Source of the DNA: Portulaca oleracea
Lineage: Eukaryota > Streptophyta > Magnoliopsida > Caryophyllales > Portulacaceae
Length of the DNA stretch: 64,000 nt
NCBI GenBank assembly: GCA_029582165.1
Contig: CM055868.1
Location: forward strand, 11,452,001 to 11,516,000
Direction of reading: 5' to 3'
In this document: piece after piece, positions 46,152 to 56,556 of the stretch
How the letters are laid out: each line of letters begins with the position of its first letter
Numbering within the stretch: the stretch's first letter is position 1
Notes under the pieces: generated by a model
What the model was told of the DNA's origin: nothing
Database searches by the model: none
The model's input: only the letters and a program-made list of their open reading frames with translations
Translations under genes and position numbers: made by a program

Positions 46152-47172
46152 ATCTCCCGGAAGATCGAGCTTGTAAGCATTGTCATTGACCTTCTCCAAC
46201 ATTTTTAACGGTCCTTCACTCCTCGGAATGAGTTTGTTTTTTCTCCGCGAAGGAAACCATTTCTTCCTCAAATGGAGCCAAACTAAGTCCCCGGGTTTGA
46301 AAGTGATGCTTTAGCAATACTTGTTGACTCGGGACTTGTAGAACTCATTAGTCCTCTTGATCTTCTTCTGGATCTGTCGATGTAGCTTTTGAATCTCAGC
46401 GGCCTTCTCACTTGCCTAAAAACTCGCTCGTGCCTCCAAAGGAAGAGGAAGGAGATCTATGGGAGTGATAGGATTCACCCTGTAACAAGTATCGAAAGGC
46501 GAGCGTCCCGTGGCGAAAGAAGGGGCCTGATTGTAAGCGAACTCGGCATGACACAACTTGGCATCCCAATCCCGTAAACTTTTGCCTACAAGGCCCCGAA
46601 GCAAGGTAGTGAGGGTCTTGTTGGTCACCTCAGTTTGACCATCCGTTTGAGGTGATGCGACATGCTGAAAGGAGCTTCCTTCCAAGGAGCTTCCATAGCG
46701 ACCTCCCAAAATGACTCATGAACTTCGTATCACGATCCGAAACAATGGTCCTTGGAACACCGTGCAACCTCACTATCTCCCAGAAGAAGAGATTAGCGAT
46801 GTGGGTGGCGTCGTCGGTTTTCTCACAAGCGACGAAGTGTGCCATCTTGGAGAAATGGCCCACAACGACGAGGAATGAATCCTTCCCACACACGGTTTGG
46901 GGAAGAGCCACGATAAAGTCCATGCTCAAATCTTCCCACGGGCCATTTAGGACGGGGAGAGGAGTATAAAGCCCTTGGTGGAACTGGCTTTTGGCATGAT
47001 GGCACGTAATACACTTGGAGATCACATCGTGCACATCACCTCCCATCCTTGGCCAATAAAAATGATCCTTTAGCATGTCAAGGGTCTTGTTGATGCCGAA
47101 ATGGCCGGCAAGACCACCTCCGTGAACCTCTCGCACCAACAACTTCCTCAATGGACACTTGGGCACACACAA
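46152..47172 (-). pseudogene. minus-strand gypsy integrase
   Basis: Minus-strand text shows HFGINKTLDMLKDHFYWPRM with CITCHHAK (zinc region), MDFIVALPQ (first D), TIVSDRDTKFMSHFW-like (second D) and SPQTDGQTEVTNKTL (Glu). A frameshift near 46700 moves the reading from one frame to another. The last part (NDNAYKLDLPG at about 46190-46155) runs into the Tat insertion and continues at 27707. Confidence 0.85.
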
Positions 47173-49341
47173 CTTGTTCCCTTGAAAAGGAACCCATCTT
47201 GAAGTACGTAGAAACCATCACCATCGTCAAGATGAAGCTTGAAATCCTCATCCTCCTTGTACAATTCCCGCATGTGTTGAAACCTAAGACCCCGCGCTTC
47301 AACCGCCGATAGTAGAGCATACATCCGGGATAATGCATCGGCTACTATGTTGACGTTCCCCTTCTTGTGTTTAGCCCCAAACTTAAAGCTTTGAAGATAC
47401 TCCACCCACTTTGCGTGACGCTTGTTAAGCTTGTGTTGGCCGTTTAAATACTTGAGAGCCTCGTGGTCGGAATGAAGCACGAACTGGTTAGGCCTCAAGT
47501 AGTGGGACCAATGGTCAAGAGCACGAACAAGGGCATAGAACTCCTTGTCGTAGGTAGAGTAATTCTTCCTTAACCCACTGAGCTTCTCGCTAAAGTAAGC
47601 GATGGGGTGTTGATTTTGCATGAGGACGGCCCCAATGCCCAGTCCGCTAGCGTCGCAATCCACCTCGAAGACTTGTGAGAAGTCCGTGAGGGCAAGCACC
47701 AGAGCTTTACAAAGTCGAGCCTTAAGCTTCTGAAAGGCCCCTTGGGCCGCTCGGGTCCACTCACAGGTGCCCTTCTTCATACACTCGGTGATAGGGGCGG
47801 TGAGGGTGTTAAACCCTTTGATGAACCGGCGGTAGAACGAAGCAAGGTCGTGGAAGCTTCTCACCTCCGTGATACTAGAAAGAGAAGGCCAAGAGCGGAT
47901 GGCTTCCACTTTCGAGGGGTCCATGGAAATACCTCGGTCGGAAATGATGTACCCAAGAAATGTGACTTGGGGAGTGCAAAATTCGCACTTCTCAAGTTTT
48001 CCAAAGATCTTTTGTTGTCGTAGAACCCGGAAAACATATTACAAATGTGAAAGATGCTTCGCTTCACTCTTGGAATAAACAAGGATGTCATCAAAATAAA
48101 CCACTACGAATTTGCCGATGAACGACCTCAAAACTTTGTTCCTGAGTTGCCTGAACGTGCTAGGGGCATTTGAGAGCCTGAATGGCATGATAAGCCACTC
48201 GTACAACCCACCCTTAGTTTTTGAAAGTCGTCTTCGATTCATCTCCTTCCCTCATACGAATATGATGATATCCACTCCGAAGGACGATCTTTTAAATGAC
48301 GCACGCACCATGCAACTCGTCAAGCATATCGTCGAGCCTCGATATGGGGTACCGATACTTGATAGTGATGTTGTTGATAGTGCGACTGTCTACACACATC
48401 TGGTAGGTGCCATATTTCTCGGGAACCAGGTGGGTCGAGACGAAATAAGGGCTTATACTCTCCCGAATGAAGCCCCTAGAAACGAGTTCGTCCACTTGCC
48501 GTTGCAGCTTCTTGGTTTCCAACGGGTTGCTTCGGTAAGCCGCTTTGTTGGGGAGTGGTGCTCCTAACATAAGGTTGATCTGGTGCTCGATGCCTCGAAT
48601 AGGTGGAAAACCCGGTGGTAGGTCATTGGGAAAGACGTCTCCGAACTTGGCAATGAGAGTGGCGACAAGAGGGTGAAGGGGTTTCTCTACCTCACTTTTG
48701 TTTGCTTCTAAGAGGAGTAAGGCAAAAACGACCTTCCCCTTACGTAGAGCTCGCTCAACCCGTGTTTCGCTCATGTGTTTGGGCTCCTCACTTCCCACCC
48801 CGGGTTTTGGAGATATGATTTCATGTGGAGCTAACGGAAGTAGCTTAACCCTCTTGCCCCTATGGGTGAAAGTATAGGTGTTTTTCAACCCGTTGTGCAC
48901 AGTTTGCTTGTTGAATTGCCAAGGACGTCCCAACAATATATGGCAAGCACTCATAGGAACAACATCATAAACAATAGAATCATCATAGTTAGTATCAAAA
49001 GACAAATTGACTAGGACTTGTTTGGGTACCTTAATGCCATCTTGATCATTGAGCCACTTGAGAGAATAGGGTCGAGGATGCGATAATAATGGCATATTAA
49101 GCTTCTCGAACATATATATAGATGCGACATTGGTGCAGTTTCCTCCGTCAATGATAAGGTTGCAAACGTTGCCTCCTACGAAACACCGAGATTGAAAGAT
49201 CTTCTCTCGTTGGGCCTTGTCGAGACTCGAGAGGGTTTCATGAGTATGCAAAACCCGTCTCAAGACAAGAGCGTCACCATGCACATGTGGTGTGAGGGTG
49301 TTATCCTCATCATCACTCCCAATCTCTTCGATGACAACCAC
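47173..49341 (-). pseudogene. minus-strand gypsy protease, reverse transcriptase and RNase H
   Basis: In the minus direction: protease with NLIIDGGNCTNVAS (about 49165), an ILLGRPWQF block, the RT start (RGFIRESISPYF, QMCVDSRTINN), a break near 48290-48240, RT with [16 protein letters not shown] and catalytic [14 protein letters not shown] (about 48110-48070), a further break near 48000, then RNase H with [31 protein letters not shown] and [12 protein letters not shown] is normal for this lineage, not a mutation. At least two frame changes and several substitutions show decay. Confidence 0.87.
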
Positions 49342-49383
49342 TTCAGCCTCCTTCTATGCCATTTGAAGCTCATTGTTAATATC

Positions 49384-50473
49384 CTAGACCTCCTTGAGGA
49401 TCAAGGTCTGTCTGTTCGGGCAATCCACTTGATAGTAGCCATACCCGTGGCATTTAAAGCATTTCCTACCCTCCATCCGACGAGAAGGATCTATTGGAGA
49501 CTCCACAACAAGTCCCTTTCCTTTGTCAGTACGAGATGCCGAAGGGAACTTGGCTGTCTCACTAGATTTCAGTGTACCCGAATAAGACGGGGGTCGATTA
49601 GGCAGTGGGAAGTAGGCTCTTTGAGCCAGTTTGGAAGTAGCCTTTTCCTTCCTCCGTCGCTCAACCTGGAGAGCCAAACTGCACAAATAATCCAAGGAAT
49701 GATAGGGTTGTATCTCGAGCTTCTTGCCAATAGAGGAATCCAACCCGTTCAAGAATCGCATCATCGTTTGCTCCTCGGGTTCTTAAAGGTCGCTTTTGAT
49801 GAGGAGTTGCTCGAAATCCTAAATGTAGTCGCTCATAGACCGCTTGCCTAGGTGAGAGCATAGAGCTTCCTCAAGACATCCTGCTTGTATGTGTTGGGCA
49901 AGAAACGACGGTTGATCAATTGCTTGAGCCGTGTCCAAATAGTAATTCTCGTCTGACCTTCACGAGCCCTTTGCTCTTTCACATTCTCAAACCAAAGTGA
50001 GGCGACTTTGGTGAGTTTCAAGCTAGCGATCTTATACGCCTTCTCATTTTTGTATTCCTTGGTTTCAAAGATCCTATCCATCATTTGGATCCATTCAAGG
50101 TACTCGTCAGGATCATTGGAATCGTTGAACTCAGGGATGTCGATTTTTACATCTTTGAAGTCGTCACGAGGAGGCCTAACACATACCTCCCGACGAGAGC
50201 GGTGTCAAGGGGAGCCTCTATCATTGTCACTCGATTCAAAGGTAGGAGGATGACGGATAGGGCTTTGGGCGGGCCTCCGACATTCATTTCGAAGTTGACC
50301 TTGGAGGTTCAAGGCAATGTCGTTCACTTGAGCCGCTAGGCCTTGAAGAGTCTTCTAAATGGTGGAGAACCGATTGTCGAAGTAGGCGGTGAGTCTGTTC
50401 TCGATAGCTCAAATTTTAGGGCTACCCCAGTGGCTTGGTTCCCCTCGATCGGAGCTAACTTCTTTGTCCATAT
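49384..50473 (-). pseudogene. minus-strand gypsy gag
   Basis: Minus-strand gag text includes DRIFETKEYKNEKAYKIASL, LWFENVKEQRAREGQ and LKQLINRRFLP, then CFKCHGYGYYQVDCPN, a zinc knuckle with Tyr in place of the usual His (about 49460-49415). A likely start is the ATG near 50473. Stops and frame changes occur at about 50420, 50355, 50205 and 49850-49780. Confidence 0.8.
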
Positions 50474-50804
50474 CGAGAGAAGGGTAAGGGACAGTATGTG
50501 TTTGGGATATTTTGTGGAGTTTGGGGTTTTTCTTGTAGTTGGCTAGTGTTTGGTTAAGGGTTCTTTGTGTTTTTCTCACTTAAACATTTCATCGAACACC
50601 TTCTGTGCACTAATTTCCAACTTCTCCTCAAAGCTCCAAAATGCTCAAAATCACCAAGTACAATAGCAATAACAAATTTTCCAACACACTTTAATAGCAC
50701 AGGGGATGGGGAACACCAATAGTTGCATACAACTCACAAAACCCAACACTAGAAAACTATACAAGCAAGAACAATGAACAAAACTCAAGCTAAATGAAAC
50801 CAAA
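50474..50804 (-). other. gypsy leader region
   Basis: Non-coding sequence between gag and the PBS of the minus-strand element. Nothing else seen. Confidence 0.6.
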
Positions 50805-50816
50805 GCTCTGATACCA
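50805..50816 (-). other. primer-binding site of the minus-strand gypsy element
   Basis: On the minus strand, TGGTATCAGAGC lies two bases after the LTR. It is an exact match to the initiator-Met type site. Confidence 0.9.
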
Positions 50817-50818
50817 AA

Positions 50819-51929
50819 TGGAGCGTTACCGATCGTGATGGGATGTTGGTTGCTTGAGTTTTTGATAGAAAATCAAAGAAGGGAGAACTTGAACACCATA
50901 GGGCTTGCATATGACCTTGGCAAGGAGAGTCCACAACTCAGGCCTAACATTCCACCATGATTAAATAGGATAATACCACCTTTTTATCATTAAAGAAATA
51001 ACTTGAACACCATCAAAGATTATTGGATAAAGTAATAAGATTTTTGGGGACGAGGCTTGGAGAGCACTCTAGCATTTCACTCAAACTCAACCAAATCTTC
51101 CTAGAATAATAGCCAAAAGAGTATTTATACAAAATATCAAAAGCTCCAAAACACAGTCGTTTTGGTTACAAAATTCTGGTAGAAAAAATAAGCCTTCGCG
51201 GGCGCTACACCTAGGTCGCAGGCGCGGCCGGGCAGTGGCGCGACAGCAGCAGCTATCGAGCCGCCGGGTGTCGCGGGCGCCATAGGAGGCGTCGCGGGTG
51301 CGAAGACACAACGATACAGCTACTAGGTTCTAGACATCGAGACTGTAGCGGGCTACGGACCTACGGTGATGTCGCGGACGCGACTGATCAGTCTTGAAGA
51401 AGGGCGCTGTCGGCGTTTCCCTGGCCCTTAACAGTGTCTTCCATCGGCGAGAGAACTCAACTTTCTAGAACGGACGCAAGTAGTGGTTGACCAGACGCTG
51501 CCAGCAGTAACAGTGAAGCTCCAAAACTCACACCCATCCAGAGCGTCGTGGGCGCTACGGACGGGGTAGCGGGTGCGAGAGAGCCTGCCCAGAATGTAGC
51601 GGGCGCTACAACCGGTGTGGCGGGCGCTACAAACCTGGGTCTGCACTTGTTCTGCTCTTACCTTGTACCTTATTGAACAGGAACAAAAACCCGAACCCCG
51701 ATACCTCATTGTTCAACATCTCGGGATGGACCGGTACGGTCCTGAGGTCTCCGGGGTCGGTGGAACAAGTGAGCCTCCTTAGAAGGCCTCAGAGCCCATT
51801 CAATGGATGGCCGAGACTACCCTTGTCTTTTTGGATTTCACCGGGAATTGCACCTCAAGATTCACCGTGGTTGAGGCGGCTCGCTTAGCAAAAGTGACAA
51901 GGGACGAAAACGGAACCCGGGACTCTTCA
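50819..51929 (-). repeat. 5' LTR of the minus-strand gypsy element
   Basis: TGGAGCGTTACC...GGACTCTTCA. It has palindromes such as GTCGCGGACGCGAC (51371-51384) and GTAGCGGGCGCTAC (51596-51609) at the places equivalent to those in 26595-27603. It is about 100 bp longer than the other LTR, mainly from a block near 51740-51840. Confidence 0.88.
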
Positions 51930-53220
51930 CCGTCCTTGTCCACTTGGGCTGCCAAGGGGTTTAAAGGGCTTGTTGCATACGCTAATTGCAACCATGATTC
52001 CTACGAAAGTGAGTTAAGGTAGTTTAGTTTTCTTTTTACTTTGTTTTAGTTTGCTCGGGGAGAGCAAACCCTTGTGTGGGAGTATTGCTCGGTCTCAATT
52101 CGAGCCGTATTGATACCTTTAATAAAGAGTTTTTGCTTGTTTTAAGCCCCTGATTATGAGTTGGCTATGATGATTTTGTATTGTTGTAGGTTAATTAAAG
52201 AATAGCGGAAAAAGGGTGCTAAAAGGCCCAAAAACCCAAGACCCATAAGGTCACGGGCGCTACCATGGAGGGTAACACTCATGACGAGGAAAACACCCCG
52301 GAAAAACAATTTTGGCCGAAAGGGGTCACGACATTTCCTTTGATGGTAGCACTCGGGACCAATGTAGCGTCATTGGAGTCAAAAATTGCCAAGAGATGTC
52401 ACGATCGTTACCCCTGAGGGTAGCGCCTGTGACCAAAACCGAAGAATCCACAATTTTGTTTCGTGAAGGAGGTAGCGTCCGCGACACCTGAGAGTAATGC
52501 CCGCGACAAAACTGGAATGCTTGAATAATGAATTGGTGATAGGACTTTAGAGTTTTAAGATTAAATTATTTTCTTTTCCTAATTCTTTCTTTATAAATAC
52601 CAATATACATCATACCTAGAGACAACACTTAGTTTTAGAGAATTAGTTTAGACTTAGTTTTTAGTTCTTTAGTTTTCTTTCAATTCATCGATTTGTACGT
52701 TACTCTTCTTAGTTTTAATTCAAGTCAATCCAAGTTCTTGTTCTTTCTAGCTTTTACTTTATGTCTCGCTACTTTCGATTTCCTTAGTGTTAGTTCCAAC
52801 AAATTCAACCTTTTTAATGAAAAGGAGGATTAAGGTTCCTCAAATTCTCCCTTCGGGTGAGGATTCGAGCAATCTTAGTAATCTGAATCACTTTTTTCTT
52901 GTTTGCTCGGGACAAGATTAGTGGTTCAACGGTCAAGAGTGAGAGTTGACACAGACAAGCATCTTCCAGGTTAATGTTTTCATGCTAATTTCAGTAATCG
53001 ATTAAGTTTTTCTCTTTATCGATATTACTTGCGTTCTTGATCATGAATTCCCTTTTCGTTCTAATTTCTAGTTTTTATTCAACTAGGTTAGGTTTTAATT
53101 TTCAATGTGTGTTTTCTTTTGTAACTAGTGTTTTTAATTCATGCTTAGTTTAGACTTAAGTATTTCAGTTATTTACTGCTTTTTGTTATTGAAACCCTAC
53201 CAAACCAATTTCCTTAACCT
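51930..53220 (+). repeat. tandem duplication copy 2: element tail and truncated LTR
   Basis: 'ccttgtccacttgggctgcc' continues the tail interrupted at 26594. The LTR starts at 52086 (TGCTCGGTCTC) and breaks off at about 53220, where the DNA transposon terminus begins. Inverted motifs such as GTCACGGGCGCTACC occur at about 52250. Confidence 0.85.
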
Positions 53221-53278
53221 TAAAAATGGATATGGGTCAGCGGATCTGGGCAAGGTCCAAGACCCATTGCCATCCCTA

Positions 53279-54590
53279 GACAATGACGTATGAGATCTCG
53301 TCCCATTATCAGAGTGTGTGAAACCCATTGGTAATAAGAGGATATTTAAAACCAAAAGGGATTCAAATGGTAATGTGGAGAGATATAAGGCTCGTCTTGT
53401 TGTGCAAGGATTTACATAACAGGAAGACATCGATTAAAAGATACTTCCTCTTTGATTTCTTCGAAAGACTCTTTAAAGATTATAATGGCACTAGTCGCGC
53501 ATTTTGATCTTGAGCTACATCAGATGGATGTGAAAACAGCGTTTCTCAATGGCAACATTGATGAAACAATATACATGAAGCAACCCGAAAACTTTGTGGT
53601 TGGAGACCCAAAGAATATGGTTTACAAGCTTCAGAAATCCATCTATGGGCTTAAACAAGCGTCTCGCCAAAAGTTCTACCAACTGATTCTCTTGTTTGGT
53701 TTTGAGATGAATTTGCTTGATGAATGCATATACCATAGGTTTAGCGGGAGTCAGTATATTTTTCCGGTTTTATATGTTGATGACATATTGCTTGTCAGCA
53801 ATGATACATGCTTATAGCATGAAACCAAGATATTTCTATCAAAGAACTTTGAGATGAAAGATCTTGGGGACGCCTCTTTTGTATTAGGTGTCAAGGTACA
53901 TCGGGATCGCTTTCGAGGTATCTTTGGATTGTCACAAAAGAGCTATATTGAAAAGGTGCTTAAAAGATTTGGCATGCAAAATTGCAAATCGGGAGACAAC
54001 CCTGTGGCTAAGGGAGACAAATTTAGTCTCACACAGTGCCTTGGGAATGATTTTGAGAAAAGGGAAATGAAAAAAAGATTCCCTATGCATTAGCTATAGG
54101 AAGCCTAATGTATGCACAAGTCTGCACTCGTCCAGACATTCCATACATCACAAGAATGCTGGGGTGGTACTTAAGTAATCCAGGATTGGAACACTGGAAA
54201 GCAATCAAAAGGGTGTTGCGGTACCAACAGAGAATAAAGGAGTATATGCTAACATATCGGAGGTCAGATCAACTTAAGGTCATTGGGTATACTGACTTCG
54301 ACTTTGCTAGATGTAAGGATAGCATGAAGTCAACCTTCGGATACATTTATATGTTGGCTGGTGGAGTTGTCTCTTGGAAGAGTGCCAAACAATCCATTAC
54401 GACATCTTGCACTATGGCAGCAGAGTTTATCGCTTGCTATGAGACATCGAATCATGGGATATGGCTGCATAATTTTGTTATTGGACTAAATGTAGTGGAC
54501 ACTATTCAGAGACCACTTAAGAGTTTTTGTAATAATAAGTCTGCAGTCTTGTTTTCCAACAACAACAAGAGTTCGAGAATGTCAAAATAA
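53279..54590 (+). pseudogene. copia reverse transcriptase and RNase H
   Basis: Continues the copia polyprotein cut at 18679. Landmarks are KPIGNKRIFKTKRDSNGNVE, LHQMDVKTAFLNGNIDE, YKLQKSIYGLKQASR, VLYVDDILLVSND (catalytic YVDD at about 53777) and RNase H blocks VCTRPDIPYI, DFDFARCKDSMKSTFGYI, AAEFIACYETSNHGIWL. Lesions are TGA in place of Trp near 53292, TAG at 53815-53817 and an insertion in an A run near 54070 that shifts the frame. Confidence 0.9.
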
Positions 54591-54926
54591 AGTTATGTTG
54601 AAGTATCCTTTTACATTCTATTTTATTTTGGATACAGTATGATCTCAATAAAGTTTAAGGTGGACCAGTTGGAAATAGTCATGTTAAGATCACATTGTAT
54701 GATATTTCCATGCTGCACATCCGCATCCTGATGTCATTCCTTGGTATTAATGTATGTGATTATTGATGGATCGAATTACGGTAATTGTAATGAGGGCCTC
54801 TTTGATCCTATGTTGACATTATTGATGGACGGGATTGTTTAGATACATTGTGATGTTAACAGTAAAGTTGAGCTTAATAATTTTATTTACTATGTAAGTA
54901 TATTCATAAGGTTTCACATATAGCTC
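54591..54926 (+). other. copia 3' internal region, non-coding
   Basis: Sequence after the end of RNase H and before the polypurine tract. No feature seen. Confidence 0.6.
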
Positions 54927-54936
54927 AAGTGGGAGA
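54927..54936 (+). other. copia polypurine tract
   Basis: AAGTGGGAGA immediately before the 3' LTR, the typical copia plus-strand primer site. Confidence 0.85.
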
Positions 54937-54937
54937 T

Positions 54938-56556
54938 TGTTGGATCATAATCCGACGATGAGCTTATATGTAAACAAATATAAATCACAATAATTGTCAT
55001 TGTTTATAGCCCGACTAAAAGTGATCCAATAAGTATATATATTGGGCTTTAATGTATCAAACAAGATGTGGGCTCTAATGTGTTGATACCAGTGACTTAT
55101 TATTATTCCATAATGGGTGGAATAGTAATAGGTCAAACCTTAAGGGGTTTACTATTATATATATATGGTTATGGTCCCCAGGTCACACACACGGTTATTT
55201 TCTCCCAGATATCCCATCGTTAGTGAGAGAGAGTCTTCTCTACGAGTTCTCTTCTAAGTGGATGTTGATCGGGAAGTGTTCGGTTGTGGTAATTTGGGTT
55301 TTCAAGTAGGGGTTGTCGAATCCACAGGGATGGTGTGTTAGGTTTTCAGGAAAATAGTTTGGAAGGGTTTTCAATATGCAGAAAGCAGTAAATAATTAAA
55401 CTAAATTAATTGTGAATTGTAAACAAGAACAAGAAATCAAACTAGGACTAAAGAAACTAATCTAGAAAACAAGAAATTGAAAACAAACCCTAACTACTAG
55501 AACAAGAACAAGAAACTAAACAAGAAATCAAAAGCATAATCAAGAAAGCAATTAAAAACTATGAAAGTAAAAACTAAACTAATTACTGAAATTAAGGAAA
55601 AGAAATTATACCTAGAATGCATTGTACTAATCTTGAAATCTTGAATCTTGAATCATCAATCTTTCTCCCGAACAAACAAGAAAGGCGTGATTTGGATTAC
55701 TAAGACTGCTCGAATCCTCACCTGAAGGGAGAATTCGAGGAACCCTAATCCTCCTCTTCACTAAAAATTGGATTTTTGTGGAACTAATACTAATGAAATT
55801 GAAAGACAAGAACCGAAAGAAAACAAGAACTTTGAAGAAGAGAATTTCATTAATCTAGAAAAGTGCAATTACAATTGAGAACGAAAGAAAACTTAAGGAA
55901 ATTTATTCTAAACTAAGGACTAATGCTCTTGAAATAAAACTAGGTAAAAACTAGGATAAAAACCTAAGATACTCTCTAATGTCTTATGATATGGTTTATA
56001 TAGAGAAAGAAATAAGAAAGAAAATAATAAAAATCCCCCAAACCCTAATAACAATCGCCGCGCGAATTTCCGGAACACATCCGACCGTCGCGGGCGCGAC
56101 ATACAGGGTCGCGGGCGCGACCCTTTGCTGGGCTTCGTCCGTCGCTTTATTATTTCGGCAGTCGCGGGTGCGACGTTCAAGATCGCGGGCGCGACCAGTC
56201 ACCACGGTCCATGGGCTTCACCACGGGCTGACCGTGGTGAGCACTAGCTGGGCATTTCTCGGCTGTAACGGGCGCTACAACCGTTGTAGCGGGTGCTACG
56301 CCTGTTATGTTGGGCTATATTGGCTGTTTTGGCTCGGTTTTCCTTCTAACTTTCGATTTTCCTAGAAAAACACAAAATCATCCTAACTAATATATAATTA
56401 AGGAGCTAAAATAAGCAAAACACCTTATAAAATGATATTAATTCGGGTCGGAACGAGACCGAATAGGAAGATATAACCACACTGCTTGAGGAGGACCAAT
56501 AACTGCAATGGATTCAGGTATTCTTATTTGTGTTTGTGTTCTATTGATTCAACATA
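54938..56556 (+). repeat. copia 3' LTR, interrupted
   Basis: It matches the 5' LTR from TGTTGGATCATAATCC to 55276, and again from 56471 ('gaggaccaataactgcaat'). A solo LTR lies between. The last ~50 bases do not match the 5' LTR, so the right end is approximate. Confidence 0.85.
55277..56465 (-). repeat. Athila-type solo LTR (minus) in the copia 3' LTR
   Basis: TGTTCGG...CCGAATA is flanked by GGAAG (55272-55276 and 56466-56470). The last C of CCGAACA is changed to T. It carries palindromes GTCGCGGGCGCGAC (56087-56100), AGGGTCGCGGGCGCGACCCT (56105-56124, 9-bp arms) and GTCGCGGGTGCGAC (56161-56174), and further GTAGC/GCTAC pairs near 56290. Confidence 0.9.

Larger units (their letters stand above)
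26595..51929 (-). mobile_element. minus-strand Ty3/gypsy element (chromovirus-like), split by the Tat element
   Basis: The LTRs are at 26595-27603 (3' LTR) and 50819-51929 (5' LTR), both TGGAGC...TCTTCA on the plus strand. The target duplication is CCTTC (26590-26594) versus CCGTC (51930-51934), one mismatch. The PBS next to the right LTR is of initiator-Met type. gag, protease, RT, RNase H and integrase lie at 46152-50473 in the minus direction. The last integrase codons are separated from the left LTR by the Tat insertion at 27708. Several frameshifts make it non-functional. Confidence 0.88.
19143..53220 (+). mobile_element. Athila-like, apparently non-autonomous gypsy element
   Basis: It has a long 5' LTR (19143-21928), an Athila-type PBS, an internal region with one unrecognised ORF and structured repeats but no protease, RT or integrase, and two truncated 3' LTR copies (25316-26419 and 52086-53220). 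The tandem arrangement of the 3' end, and a later gypsy insertion at 26595-51929, explain the outer span. The right end is truncated and fused to the DNA transposon terminus, so no target duplication remains. Confidence 0.75.
18680..53278. mobile_element. DNA transposon (hAT-like termini) split by retroelements
   Basis: The left end TAGGGATGACAATGGGT (18680) and right end ACCCATTGCCATCCCTA (53278) are inverted repeats with one difference. Removing everything between restores the copia frame across K-D-N-D-V, with 'GA' present on both sides (18678-18679, 53279-53280). Only about 460 bases of left body and 58 of right end remain outside the nested Athila element. The body repeats 'acccatatcc(t)ttaccc'. 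No transposase is present. hAT elements normally make an 8-bp duplication, which is not seen, so the superfamily is uncertain. Confidence 0.7.
13532..56556 (+). mobile_element. Ty1/copia element, outermost host of the nested stack
   Basis: The 5' LTR (13532-14003), an initiator-Met primer-binding site (PBS), gag and integrase fragments and the start of the RT region lie on the left. The rest of RT, RNase H, a polypurine tract and the 3' LTR (from 54938) lie on the right. The pol text breaks at 18679 (...MRSIKD) and resumes at 53279 (DNDV...), so 34.6 kb was inserted later. Further insertions are a LINE copy (14798-14921), a hAT MITE (16765-16929) and two Athila-type solo LTRs (17163-18568, 55277-56465). 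The element is dead: most of gag and protease are missing, and stops and frameshifts are present. The right end is approximate. Confidence 0.85.

Noticed and set aside
48039..48242. YFDD in the minus-strand gypsy RT as a mutated catalytic site
   Set aside because: YFDD/YLDD is normal in this gypsy group, so it is not a lesion. The real lesions are frame changes and stops.
25316..53220. 25316-26419 and 52086-53220 as two independent solo LTRs
   Set aside because: Both are preceded by the same internal tail, both stop well short of the full LTR length, and the 26419/26420 junction shows a tandem duplication.
13532..56556. Endogenous pararetrovirus sequence
   Set aside because: All RT-containing segments show LTRs, primer-binding sites and integrase of ordinary plant retrotransposons. 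No movement or coat protein features of pararetroviruses are seen.
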